Positions 41,646-50,082 of a DNA stretch of 64,000 bases are shown here, one piece after another. The stretch's first letter is position 1; each line of letters begins with the position of its first letter. The position numbers and the translations under genes were made by a program. This DNA is from SIG701 sp045544955. GTDB taxonomy: Bacteria > Bacillota > Clostridia > Oscillospirales > CAG-272. The notes under the pieces are model-generated. The model worked only from the letters and a program-made list of their open reading frames with translations, had not been told where the DNA came from and searched no databases. The DNA lies in the NCBI GenBank assembly GCA_045544955.1, contig JAZPZY010000004.1, positions 1-64,000 on the forward strand, written 5' to 3'.

Positions 41646-44600
41646 TTATTCCTCCCTCAATTGCTTATATACATCTTCAAGGAACACTTGCATAATCTCG
41701 CGCTTACGCTCCTCGTTATCAAGAAGCAATGCAAAGAAGTCTTGGTTCTGCTCATAGCCATCAAGCAGAGCGTCTTGAACGGCATCGAAGTATGCAAACT
41801 TGAAATCGCGCAGAGAGTTGTTCCTTGCACTATCCCTTAAATGACCGTTCTTCAAGAGAAGATCACGCATCTGAAGCGCAGACTTGGAAGCAACATCGGG
41901 GTCGAAATTCTTATTGTATGCGGAGTTGATTTCATCAATGATCTCGGAAAGTTTCTTCTTAACTTGTTCGTCAATATAGACGGGATTCGGCTTGGGAAGT
42001 GCGACTTCGGGTTCCGACTCAATATCGTGAGTGGTATCACCCGTCTTAGCCTGCTTGAAGTTGGATGCGGTAATCTTATCAGCAATGTCGAAGTCGTTTC
42101 CGCCTCCGCCAACCTCAATTTCCTTAACGAGATAGGTTAAGAAATTATATTTCTTGTGGAGATCAACGCTTTCGTAGCAGGTTGCTTGAATCAAGAAGCT
42201 GTAGAAACGGATAAAGCGTTTGATTGTTGCTCTGATCTCCATCTTTTCAAGATCGGTGTACTTGTTGATGATCTGCAAAGACTTGTCAAGCAGCGACCAC
42301 ATCTTCGCCTTGTCGCGCGCCAATCTCTTATCCCGATACAGATACTCATTGAACAAGTCAATATCATCAATATCAAGGAAGTTATATTGGTCAATTTGCG
42401 CTTCAACCGCGCGAATATCGGAGGGCGTAATCGTTTCCGCCAATACCGTTTCCGTGTAGAACGGTGCGAACGACTTTTGAATATCCTCATACTCGTTCTT
42501 GAAATCGAGTACAAAGGTTTTCTTGTCATAAGGAGCGCAAATTCTGTTCAAGCGGGAAAGGGTCTGAACCGCGCTCACACCGCGAAGCTTCTTATCAACG
42601 TACATCGCGCAGAGCTTGGGCTGGTCAAATCCCGTTTGATATTTGTTCGCAACAAGTAGCACTTGATAGCTGTTGGAGTCGAACACCTCGGGAAGATCCT
42701 CTTCGGCAATACCGTTCATAACCGGTTCGGTGTAATCCTTGCCGTCAAGCGAAACTTTACCCGAGAAAGCAACCAATGCTCTGATCCCCGTGTATCCGTG
42801 CTTGGCTATGTAGTTCTCAAATTCGTTTCTGTACTTGACCGCAGACTGTCTTGATGACGTTATAACCATTGCCTTAGCTCTGCCGCCAAGCTCCTTCATA
42901 ATATTGTTTTTGAAGTGCTCAATGATGATCTCTACCTTTTGGGCGATGTTGGTATCGTGAAGCTCGATGTACTTTGCAATCTTGCGTTTTGCGGCAATCG
43001 TTTCAAGCTCGGGATCGTCTTCAATGGCTTTGTTCAATTCAAAGTAGGTCTTGTAGGTGACGTAGTTTTTGAGCACGTCAAGGATAAATCCTTCTTCGAT
43101 CGCCTGCTTCATCGAATAAAGATCAAAAGCAACCTTCTTACCTTCTTCGTTCAAACAACCGAACAACTGAAGTGTGGTAGGCTTCGGTGTTGCCGTAAAA
43201 GCAATGATTGATACGTTTGGCTGCTTACCCGTTCTCTCAATCTCGTCCTCGATAATATCAGCCATCGACTCGTCATCGTCTTCAACACTAACGGGAGTCG
43301 CATCACTGAGCTTTCTGCTTTCGGAAAGCGCGTATGTTACCGCTTCCATTTCCGATCCTGCCGTGGAGGAATGAGCCTCGTCAATGATTACCGCAAACTT
43401 CTTACTCTTCATTTCTCCAACGAGGTCGTGAATGTATAAGAACTTGTGAATGGTTGTTACAATAATCTTGGTATTACTGTTCAAAGCATCCGCAAGGTCA
43501 ACGGCAGCACACTTATCGTCCATAACCTTGATGAGTCCGGGCTTGTGCTCCAGCGACAACACTGCTTCTTGAAGCTGTCTGTCAACAACGATACGGTCGG
43601 TAATAATGCAGATCGTATCGAATATGGCGTTATCCTCGCTATCGTGCAAGGACGCCAACCTATGAGCAAGCCAAGCAATCGTGTTGGTCTTGCCACTACC
43701 TGCCGAATGCTCAATCAAATAATTCTTGTCGGTATGGTTTTCCATCACGTCCGCAACGAGCTTACGAACCGCATTGAACTGATGATAACGGGGAAATATC
43801 AGGGTTTCCTTGGTTTCGCGCTTGCCCGTATCGGGGTTCTTCTTTGTGGTTTTTTGTAGGAAAATGATTTTGTCAATCAGATACAGCACGGTATCCTTTT
43901 TCAAAATATCCTCCCACATATAAGATACGTTTATTCCGTCATCGTTGTGAGGGTTGCCCTTACCCGAGTTGATTCCCGTACCACAACCCTTGTTGAAGGG
44001 GAGGAAGAACGAGGATGCACCCTTGAGGTTCGTACACATATAGACCTCGTTCAAGTCCATAGCAAAGTGGGCAAGACAACCCGCTTTGAACTTCAAAAGG
44101 CGTGTTTTATAGTCGCGGTCAAACTTATACTGACAAATGGCGTCCTCATAATTCTGTCCGCTTGTGTTGCATTTGAGTTCAAACGTAAAAATGGCGATAC
44201 CATTTAAGAAGATAACAAGGTCAATACGCTCGCCCTCCGTGTGATACACTTCTTCCATAACGGAGAACACATTTTGCTGATACAAAGCCTCTGCTTTGGG
44301 ATTGAACGAGTTTGCAGGCTTTCTATACATCAAGTTCAGTGTAACGCCGTTATCAAACTCTACGCCGTGCTTCAATACGTCAAGCAGGCAGCGGTTCTTT
44401 TTGTTGATCTCATTGTTGATGTAGTTGAGAATGGTCTGACGAGTCTTGTCCTTATAGAGCTTTTCCAACTTTGCAAGAGCTTCGCTCTGCGTTGCTTCCA
44501 AGAAGTTGAAGAGTACTTCCGTATCCATTCCGTAACCGGCTTCGAAGGAAGTGGCAGGACGAACTACATAGCTATTCTCATCTCGCAACATTTCAAGGAT

Positions 44601-44651
44601 ATATGCTTGATAATCTGTCTTTTCTTTTAATTGTCCGCTTTTGATTGCCAT
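41646..44651 (-). CDS. hsdR: Type I restriction enzyme R subunit
   Basis: The 1001-residue protein has the N-terminal nuclease (Asp144, Glu158-x-Lys160 in FELKC) and SF2 translocase motifs: SAGSGKT (316-322), DEAH (424-427), FTATPKP and the QTLSRLNR-type motif VI. The C-terminal helical region (about 800-1001) contacts the methylase core. It cuts unmodified DNA after ATP-driven translocation. It starts 1 base after the hsdS stop region and shows no frameshift, so the enzyme appears intact. Confidence 0.96.
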   Translation of the reverse strand: MAIKSGQLKEKTDYQAYILEMLRDENSYVVRPATSFEAGYGMDTEVLFNFLEATQSEALAKLEKLYKDKTRQTILNYINNEINKKNRCLLDVLKHGVEFDNGVTLNLMYRKPANSFNPKAEALYQQNVFSVMEEVYHTEGERIDLVIFLNGIAIFTFELKCNTSGQNYEDAICQYKFDRDYKTRLLKFKAGCLAHFAMDLNEVYMCTNLKGASSFFLPFNKGCGTGINSGKGNPHNDDGINVSYMWEDILKKDTVLYLIDKIIFLQKTTKKNPDTGKRETKETLIFPRYHQFNAVRKLVADVMENHTDKNYLIEHSAGSGKTNTIAWLAHRLASLHDSEDNAIFDTICIITDRIVVDRQLQEAVLSLEHKPGLIKVMDDKCAAVDLADALNSNTKIIVTTIHKFLYIHDLVGEMKSKKFAVIIDEAHSSTAGSEMEAVTYALSESRKLSDATPVSVEDDDESMADIIEDEIERTGKQPNVSIIAFTATPKPTTLQLFGCLNEEGKKVAFDLYSMKQAIEEGFILDVLKNYVTYKTYFELNKAIEDDPELETIAAKRKIAKYIELHDTNIAQKVEIIIEHFKNNIMKELGGRAKAMVITSSRQSAVKYRNEFENYIAKHGYTGIRALVAFSGKVSLDGKDYTEPVMNGIAEEDLPEVFDSNSYQVLLVANKYQTGFDQPKLCAMYVDKKLRGVSAVQTLSRLNRICAPYDKKTFVLDFKNEYEDIQKSFAPFYTETVLAETITPSDIRAVEAQIDQYNFLDIDDIDLFNEYLYRDKRLARDKAKMWSLLDKSLQIINKYTDLEKMEIRATIKRFIRFYSFLIQATCYESVDLHKKYNFLTYLVKEIEVGGGGNDFDIADKITASNFKQAKTGDTTHDIESEPEVALPKPNPVYIDEQVKKKLSEIIDEINSAYNKNFDPDVASKSALQMRDLLLKNGHLRDSARNNSLRDFKFAYFDAVQDALLDGYEQNQDFFALLLDNEERKREIMQVFLEDVYKQLREE

Positions 44652-44652
44652 A

Positions 44653-45984
44653 TCATTTCACCTCCACTACACGTTTTTTACCCGTTACATATTCGTATAT
44701 AAGGGATTTTTTATGTTGTTGTATTTTCTCAAATTGCTTTCTTGTTTCAAACAATATTTGATCAACAAGTGCACATTTTTCGTCGAGGAAAGAAACAATC
44801 GTCAGTTGTTCTTCCTTGGATGGGATACAAATTTTGAATTTCCCCAAATTCTCCGCTGAAAGATTTGGCTGAGCTGTGCCGTTATCCCATAAAAATCGTT
44901 GTACCTCTTCGATATGAGAATTTATCGAATAATAAAGATACTTCGGAACAATATTTTTGCTCCTTAATGCGACCAAAGACGATGCTACCGTTCCACGATC
45001 GATATCCAATATTGAATTTTTGCCAATGCTACCTCGTAAACAATAGACAATATCGCCATTTTGTAATTTAACACCACCCATTAAACGATATTTTTCTTCA
45101 GATATGTAATCCATAGATTCCATATCTAAACCGCCCTCGCATAAGTGTCCTGCATTTATAAAAGGAACTCCTTCGTTCAACATCTCAGATTTTGAAGGAT
45201 AGTTTTCTCCCCTGTCCCCATTATAAAAGTCTGCTCTGTATTTTATAGGCTGAATAATCCAATGCTCGGGAATCTGTCCGATCCATTCGATGCCGCTATC
45301 CTTCATCGGCGCGGACTTGTCCAATCCCTTTGTTACCGTTTCGGTAATTAAGGACTTTTTGTACTTTTGAAGTGTATCAATCTGCTTTTCAAGGTCGGCG
45401 ATGATGCTGTCAAGTTTGGAACACTGAACATCAAGAAATTCAGCTATGGCAGTTTGTTCGCTTAGATTTGGAGCCGCAATCCAAAACTGTCCGAGTTGGC
45501 TTCTGCTGACTCGTGACATTGTTGCACCACGAGCAATCATATTGCCGTGTTCAGCATATCCTTCGGTGTTCATTGCATACATAATGAACTTTTTGTTGTA
45601 TTCTTTGTTGGGACGTAAAATCACATTATCCACAGCTACAACATAAAAGTCTTCGCCTTCGGGGACAATACAAGCTCTGCCAATTGGCTCGTTCAATCGT
45701 GAAATCATAAGATCTCCCGGATAAACTTTCAAACAATGCAAATCTGAAAAAGTTTTCTCTGAAATATATCCACTGCCTTGTTCTTTATAGTATCCGGCAC
45801 CTACGTTTCCTGTTGTAAGATAGCGTATTCCCGATTCTTCGATAACGTCACTTTCAATCCAATCTCCATCCAAAAACAATGTTCCCGATTCCGTAGCTAA
45901 ATATTTGACTTTGTTTGTGTGCCACGAATAAGGTGTGTCTTTTATCCAATCAATTCCGCTTGGTTTCATTTGTTCTATCATCAT
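44653..45984 (-). CDS. hsdS: Type I restriction-modification specificity subunit
   Basis: The 443-residue protein has two target-recognition domains. Each starts alike (MKPSGIDWIKDTPYSW near residue 6, and MKDSGIEWIGQIPEHW in the second half). Each ends in a conserved helix region (LEKQIDTLQKYKKSLITE; FEKIQQHKKSLIYEYVTG). This repeat gives a split recognition sequence. The two ATGs at 45984 and 45981 follow GAGG closely. The start overlaps the end of hsdM. I see no inverted partial hsdS copy nearby, so no phase-variation partner. Confidence 0.94.
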   Translation of the reverse strand: MMIEQMKPSGIDWIKDTPYSWHTNKVKYLATESGTLFLDGDWIESDVIEESGIRYLTTGNVGAGYYKEQGSGYISEKTFSDLHCLKVYPGDLMISRLNEPIGRACIVPEGEDFYVVAVDNVILRPNKEYNKKFIMYAMNTEGYAEHGNMIARGATMSRVSRSQLGQFWIAAPNLSEQTAIAEFLDVQCSKLDSIIADLEKQIDTLQKYKKSLITETVTKGLDKSAPMKDSGIEWIGQIPEHWIIQPIKYRADFYNGDRGENYPSKSEMLNEGVPFINAGHLCEGGLDMESMDYISEEKYRLMGGVKLQNGDIVYCLRGSIGKNSILDIDRGTVASSLVALRSKNIVPKYLYYSINSHIEEVQRFLWDNGTAQPNLSAENLGKFKICIPSKEEQLTIVSFLDEKCALVDQILFETRKQFEKIQQHKKSLIYEYVTGKKRVVEVK

Positions 45985-45998
45985 AAAACCTCGCTTTC

Positions 45999-48113
45999 TC
46001 AAAGAGCCTTTATCTTTTCTGCAAGTGATGCTTCAAGCTCCATAAACTGTGCCAAAAGATCATCTGCAGACTGGGGAGCTTTGTACTCATAGAAAAATCT
46101 TGTGAATGGGAACTCTGCACCCTTCTTTTCTTTGTTGTTCGCACTTTCCTTCTTTGTAGGATCATATTCGTAGAACCACTTGGCATCGGGAACGTGCGGA
46201 TAAACTTCTTCCGCGAAATATTCCTCAACATCCTTGGTGAGTTTGATAATCTCGGTATCCTTTGTGGTAGGATCGAGAACAACCTTGCCTTTTCTGTCCT
46301 TTTGAACCACCGCTGTTTTATCCATTTCAGAAAGGATCATTGCAATCCCCGTCAAGCGACTTTCAGAATATCCCTCCACATCGGAAATCAAAGATTTAAG
46401 ATACTGTTCAAACTTAGCATAATCGGTATAAACCTTATCCGATGTATTTGTTTCAAGAATTGAAAGAATGTCTGCGACAAATTTCTGACCTTTAATATAC
46501 TTCTGATACTTCTTTTCATCCGCCGCACTACGGGGATTCATTTCCTTCAGTTCTTCAAAATCACTCTCGTTGAAAATGGAAGAGTTACTTGTAAAATATG
46601 CGCTCGTGCGGAGCTTTTCGATGCTCTCCACGTTCAGAACTGCTCTGCGCTGCAACGGCTGATAAACTGCATACTCCTTATACATAAATTCTTCGTTGGG
46701 GAAGATCTTGCAGTATTCGTTTTCTTCAAAGTTCGCGTAAAGCTCGGTGATCTTCTTCATACTGTCGCGGTCAATCTCTCTACGCTTTTTACCGAGCGAC
46801 TTGCGCAAAGGCTTCCAAAAATCAACGGCGTTGATCAACTGCACCTTGCCTTTGCGGTCAGGGCGCTTGTGCTTAGAAAGTATGAAGATATAAATACCAA
46901 TGTCCGTATTATAGAAAAGCTGTGTGGGGAGTGCGATGATGGCTTCAACCAAATCTGCTTCAAGCATATAACGGCGAATTTGACTTTCTCCGCTTGTCGT
47001 ACCACCCGAGAACAGAGGCGAACCATTGCTGATGATAGCCGCACGACCGTTTTTATCATCCAACTTATTGATTGCGTGTTGCATAAACAGAAGCTGCGCA
47101 TCACCCGTTCCGGGCAATCCGTGCTCAAAGCGTCCGTCCTTCTTAAATTCAGAGCGCACCGCAGCCTCTTGACCATCGGGAACGTCTTTGCCGCCCCAAG
47201 GCGTACCGAAAGGCGGGTTCATGATGACGAGTCGCATCTTCTGATTGGGGAAGCAATCCACTTTCAACGTGTTAGCTTCTTCTTCACCGCGAATGTTCTT
47301 TACGTCCTGCCCCTTAATCAACATATCTGCAAGGCAGATGGCGTAGGATTCGGGGTTGATCTCTTGTCCAAACAAACGAACATCTACATAGGGATTTTTG
47401 CGGCGAAGGTAGTCGCAAGCGGTGGAAAGCATGCCACCCGAGCCGCAAGCTGCGTCCAGCACAGTCGCGACCTTACCTTCCTCGGTAAGAAGATCATCGC
47501 AACCCTCAGAAAGAAGGAGATTAGCCATCAAACGGATGACCTCACGGGGAGTATAGTGGTCGCCTGCTTCGGCATTTTCAGAAAAACGACGAATCAAGTC
47601 CTCGAAGATATAACCCATCTTCATTCCATCGATATGGTCGGGGTAAAGGTCAAGCTCGGAGAATTTTTTTACGACACTATACAAACGGTTGCTCTTGTCC
47701 ATTTTGTCGATCTGTGTATTGAACTTCAAGAGTTTATTCAAGATCAACTGCACGTTAGCGGAGAACCCCTCAATATAGCTCTTCAAATTCTCAGCAATAT
47801 CGTCGCTATTGTTCAAAAGATTTTTGAGATTGAACCTGCTTGTGCTATAAAAGGGATAACCCGAAACCTTGCATAGCAGAGCCGCAGGCTGTGTGCGGTC
47901 CTTCTCGTAAGCGGCAACAACCGTATCCTTTTTTGATTCAAGTGCACACTCAAAACGGCGAAGGATAACCATAGGAATAATAACGTCCTTGTACTTATCG
48001 GAAGTGTATGCTCCTCTCAAAGAATTGGCAATAGACCATACCAAGCCAACCTCTTTACTAACGTCAATTGAGGTATCATCGAACATAACCTCGTAATTAT
48101 ATTTCATATTCAT
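45999..48113 (-). CDS. hsdM: Type I restriction-modification methyltransferase subunit
   Basis: The 704-residue protein is an N6-adenine methylase. It has the N-terminal HsdM bundle (LRGAYTSDKYKDVIIPMVIL), the SAM motif AACGSGG (221-227) and the catalytic NPPF (299-302). It is longer than classical HsdM (about 520 residues) because of a C-terminal helical extension. AAGGAG lies 7 bases before ATG 48113; an ATG two codons earlier is too close to the site. It follows the XRE gene by 12 bases. Confidence 0.95.
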   Translation of the reverse strand: MNMKYNYEVMFDDTSIDVSKEVGLVWSIANSLRGAYTSDKYKDVIIPMVILRRFECALESKKDTVVAAYEKDRTQPAALLCKVSGYPFYSTSRFNLKNLLNNSDDIAENLKSYIEGFSANVQLILNKLLKFNTQIDKMDKSNRLYSVVKKFSELDLYPDHIDGMKMGYIFEDLIRRFSENAEAGDHYTPREVIRLMANLLLSEGCDDLLTEEGKVATVLDAACGSGGMLSTACDYLRRKNPYVDVRLFGQEINPESYAICLADMLIKGQDVKNIRGEEEANTLKVDCFPNQKMRLVIMNPPFGTPWGGKDVPDGQEAAVRSEFKKDGRFEHGLPGTGDAQLLFMQHAINKLDDKNGRAAIISNGSPLFSGGTTSGESQIRRYMLEADLVEAIIALPTQLFYNTDIGIYIFILSKHKRPDRKGKVQLINAVDFWKPLRKSLGKKRREIDRDSMKKITELYANFEENEYCKIFPNEEFMYKEYAVYQPLQRRAVLNVESIEKLRTSAYFTSNSSIFNESDFEELKEMNPRSAADEKKYQKYIKGQKFVADILSILETNTSDKVYTDYAKFEQYLKSLISDVEGYSESRLTGIAMILSEMDKTAVVQKDRKGKVVLDPTTKDTEIIKLTKDVEEYFAEEVYPHVPDAKWFYEYDPTKKESANNKEKKGAEFPFTRFFYEYKAPQSADDLLAQFMELEASLAEKIKAL

Positions 48114-48125
48114 AATCATTCTCCT

Positions 48126-48530
48126 TTACTGATTCTCTGAGAAAGAGCGTAACAACGTGTTCAACTCTTGGAATTGTTGTGGGGTAAGCGTATGCCCTTC
48201 AATGATACGAAGAGAGTCATTCAATCCCTCATTAGCAGTTACAACCTTGCACACATCCGGGGGCGGTGCACTTCTGATAGCCATATACGCCCGATCCATT
48301 TTCTTTCGCATCGGTGCTTGCGGGGAAAGCTCACTGATAAGATTTGCATACGTTTCGGGACTTGGTGCGTTCACACCGTCCTCAATATATTTAAGATTTG
48401 ACGGAGGAATCCCAACGGCATCCGCTACGCTTCGCAAGCTCTTTTTATCACGACATTCTTTGATAAGTTTCCCGAGTTCTTTTTTCTGTTTCCCGGTCAT
48501 TTTAGAATCAGAATCCTTCGATTTTGCCAT
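48126..48530 (-). CDS. XRE-family regulator heading the restriction operon
   Basis: The 134-residue protein has a basic N-terminus and a helix-turn-helix (LGKLIKECRDKKSLRSVADAVGIPPSNLKYIEDG). A helical C-terminal part follows (HTLTPQQFQELNTLLRSF). ATG 48530 has AAAGGAGG; the longer frame would start inside the operator palindrome. As first gene of the xre-hsdM-hsdS-hsdR operon with a palindrome (48554-48572) under its promoter, it resembles the controller proteins that delay restriction relative to methylation. Confidence 0.88.
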   Translation of the reverse strand: MAKSKDSDSKMTGKQKKELGKLIKECRDKKSLRSVADAVGIPPSNLKYIEDGVNAPSPETYANLISELSPQAPMRKKMDRAYMAIRSAPPPDVCKVVTANEGLNDSLRIIEGHTLTPQQFQELNTLLRSFSENQ

Positions 48531-48553
48531 CGTTTTTCCTCCTTTCTGTTCTG

Positions 48554-48600
48554 TGTTCTGTAACATAGAACATTATACCATAATTTTATAAGATTGTCAA
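48554..48600 (-). promoter_or_regulatory. Promoter and palindromic operator of the restriction operon
   Basis: TTGACA (complement of 48595-48600), 17 bases, TATAAT (complement of 48572-48577). TGTTCT-GTAACAT-AGAACA (48554-48572) abuts the -10 box. A further TGTTCTGTG half-type repeat lies next to it. The layout fits autoregulation by the XRE protein. Confidence 0.85.
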
Positions 48601-48705
48601 GTTTTTTATCAACATTGCCTTCGTTTTTTAAACATCTGCTCTACTCAAAAATATCAATCGCAACCTTTTCGCAAACTCTTCGACCACATCATTTACGGCG
48701 ACATC

Positions 48706-48750
48706 AAAACACGATATAATGCATTCAGCAAAACTGAAAACGATGTGTTC
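48706..48750. repeat. Right-end repeat of element 1
   Basis: Matches 52506-52550 at 40 of 45 positions (AAAACACGATATAATGCATT ... ACGATGTGTTC) and lies 80 bases before attachment copy 2, as its partner lies 102 bases before copy 3. It is probably an integrase arm site or conserved end structure; no gene lies between 48601 and 48830. Confidence 0.7.
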
Positions 48751-48829
48751 GACGGAAAGATTTTGTGATTCAAAAAGCTTGTTTTATAAGGCTTTCTCTT
48801 ACCTCAATAGATTTCCAAGCTTACTGAAG

Positions 48830-48942
48830 CGTAGAAATGATGGGTCTGATCGGCGCAGGTAACAACCCGATGGTTGGTATGACCGTTGCAGTTGCTGTTG
48901 CTGTGGAAGAAGCTAGTAAGTAATCCTTGATTTACAAGGCTT
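48830..48942 (+). other. Attachment-site repeat copy 2 (junction of elements 1 and 2)
   Basis: The 93 bases 48831-48923 re-encode the GGGtGRT C-terminus (VEMMGLIGAGNNPMVGMT ... EEASK, stop) without the rest of the gene. The first 54 bases match copy 1 exactly. Later differences are synonymous. The match continues past the stop into CCTTGATTTA. Confidence 0.85.
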
Positions 48943-48944
48943 TC

Positions 48945-48994
48945 GTAGGGGTCATTCACGAATGACCCGCGGGCGATTCGTGAATCGCCCCTAC
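48945..48994. repeat. 50-bp REP-like palindromic element
   Basis: GTAGGGG and CCCCTAC ends enclose GTCATTCACGAATGAC and GCGATTCGTGAATCGC hairpins. It is a common dispersed element in gut Firmicutes, inserted after attachment copy 2 and absent from copy 1. Confidence 0.75.
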
Positions 48995-49011
48995 AAAATT
49001 AAATAAAAAAG

Positions 49012-49054
49012 TTGGACACATCATTTACGTGTTTTTGCACGGTGATGTGTCCAA
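49012..49054 (+). terminator. Element-borne terminator hairpin, copy 2
   Basis: Same TTGGACACATCA / TGATGTGTCCAA stem and loop as 34908-34950. It marks the left end of element 2, whose integrase gene is missing. Confidence 0.85.
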
Positions 49055-49115
49055 TGTTTTTTATTTAAGCGGAAATTTTTGGCAAATAATTGAAGAAAAT
49101 TCAGAAGGAGTCATT

Positions 49116-49955
49116 TTATTCAACTGTTTTTTGCTCTCTGTATTTTTTAGGTGTCATTCCCGTTTCACGTTTGAACGCGCGGGTAAAATAATTGGCGTCC
49201 GCATATCCAACAGCAGAAGCGATATCAGATATCATACTATCGGTCTCAAGTAAGAGCTTTTTCGCTTTTTTCATTCGTTGCTCTTGTATATAGTCCGAAA
49301 TTCCCATACCGAACTCGGATCTCGAGACTGCATAGAGCTTACTTTTTGATATGTATAGCATCTTGCACAGAGTTCCTATCGCAAGATCTCCGTCAATATG
49401 ATGATCTATATATTTTCTGAGCCTTGCGCCAAGTCCACCGTCACGCTTTACTATTATGTTATTGGTATACAGATAGCATATACACATAGTCAGAACACCG
49501 ATCGCGGAGTCTAAAAAATCACGGCTTGAGAGTTTTATTTTATCAAGCTCGGATAAAAGCGTAGACTTATTTACGCCGTATTTTTCTTCGGCAAGATCTA
49601 TAAGCGCCCGTACCTTGTCGGTGTCACCCTCCATAAGTATTTGACCTATCATCATATACCCGATTATAACTCCGTTTTCTACGATCGGGGTGATTATCTC
49701 GGCTAAGCCCATATGACATTTATATACGTACGGCTTCATGGTTTTGTCGCAGGCGTCGAAGCCTCGATTGTCACATTCAAAGCATTTCTCGGTAAGGCTT
49801 GGGCATTTCCTTATTTTCTCGCAGAATTCGCACATCGACGAGGGGTAGGAATACAAAAATCTTCTGTCCGCGTCGTAGAGCACGGTCTTTATACCCGCTA
49901 TGTTGTAAAAATCCTTCGTTGCCCTGATCAGCTCGGGCATCATAATGTCAAGCAT
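49116..49955 (-). CDS. PocR/AraC-family transcriptional regulator
   Basis: The 279-residue protein has an N-terminal Cys-rich PocR sensory domain (CEFCEKIRKC, CFECDNRGFDAC, then KCHMGLAEIITPIV) and a C-terminal AraC double helix-turn-helix ending ASAVGYADANYFTRAFKRET. PocR domains sense small metabolites such as polyols or hydrocarbons. AAGGAG lies 5 bases before ATG 49955. It is divergent from the glycosidase gene at 50083 and is its likely activator. Confidence 0.9.
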   Translation of the reverse strand: MLDIMMPELIRATKDFYNIAGIKTVLYDADRRFLYSYPSSMCEFCEKIRKCPSLTEKCFECDNRGFDACDKTMKPYVYKCHMGLAEIITPIVENGVIIGYMMIGQILMEGDTDKVRALIDLAEEKYGVNKSTLLSELDKIKLSSRDFLDSAIGVLTMCICYLYTNNIIVKRDGGLGARLRKYIDHHIDGDLAIGTLCKMLYISKSKLYAVSRSEFGMGISDYIQEQRMKKAKKLLLETDSMISDIASAVGYADANYFTRAFKRETGMTPKKYREQKTVE

Positions 49956-50082
49956 ACCTTCTCCTTGTCTCATTTTTGATTTTTAAAAAACAAAAATGCT
50001 ATTTTCCCGTCTTAATATGCATTGATTATACTACTTTTTTGTGATAAAATCAAGAAAAAATCAAAAATAAAAGGAGCAGATT

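Noticed and set aside
46869..47876. 335-residue plus-strand open frame over hsdM
   Set aside because: Opposite the SAM and NPPF motifs of hsdM; shadow frame without a start site.
48831..48923. Attachment copy 2 as a separate small gene
   Set aside because: It is only the last 30 codons of the GGGtGRT gene, with no start codon context or ribosome site.
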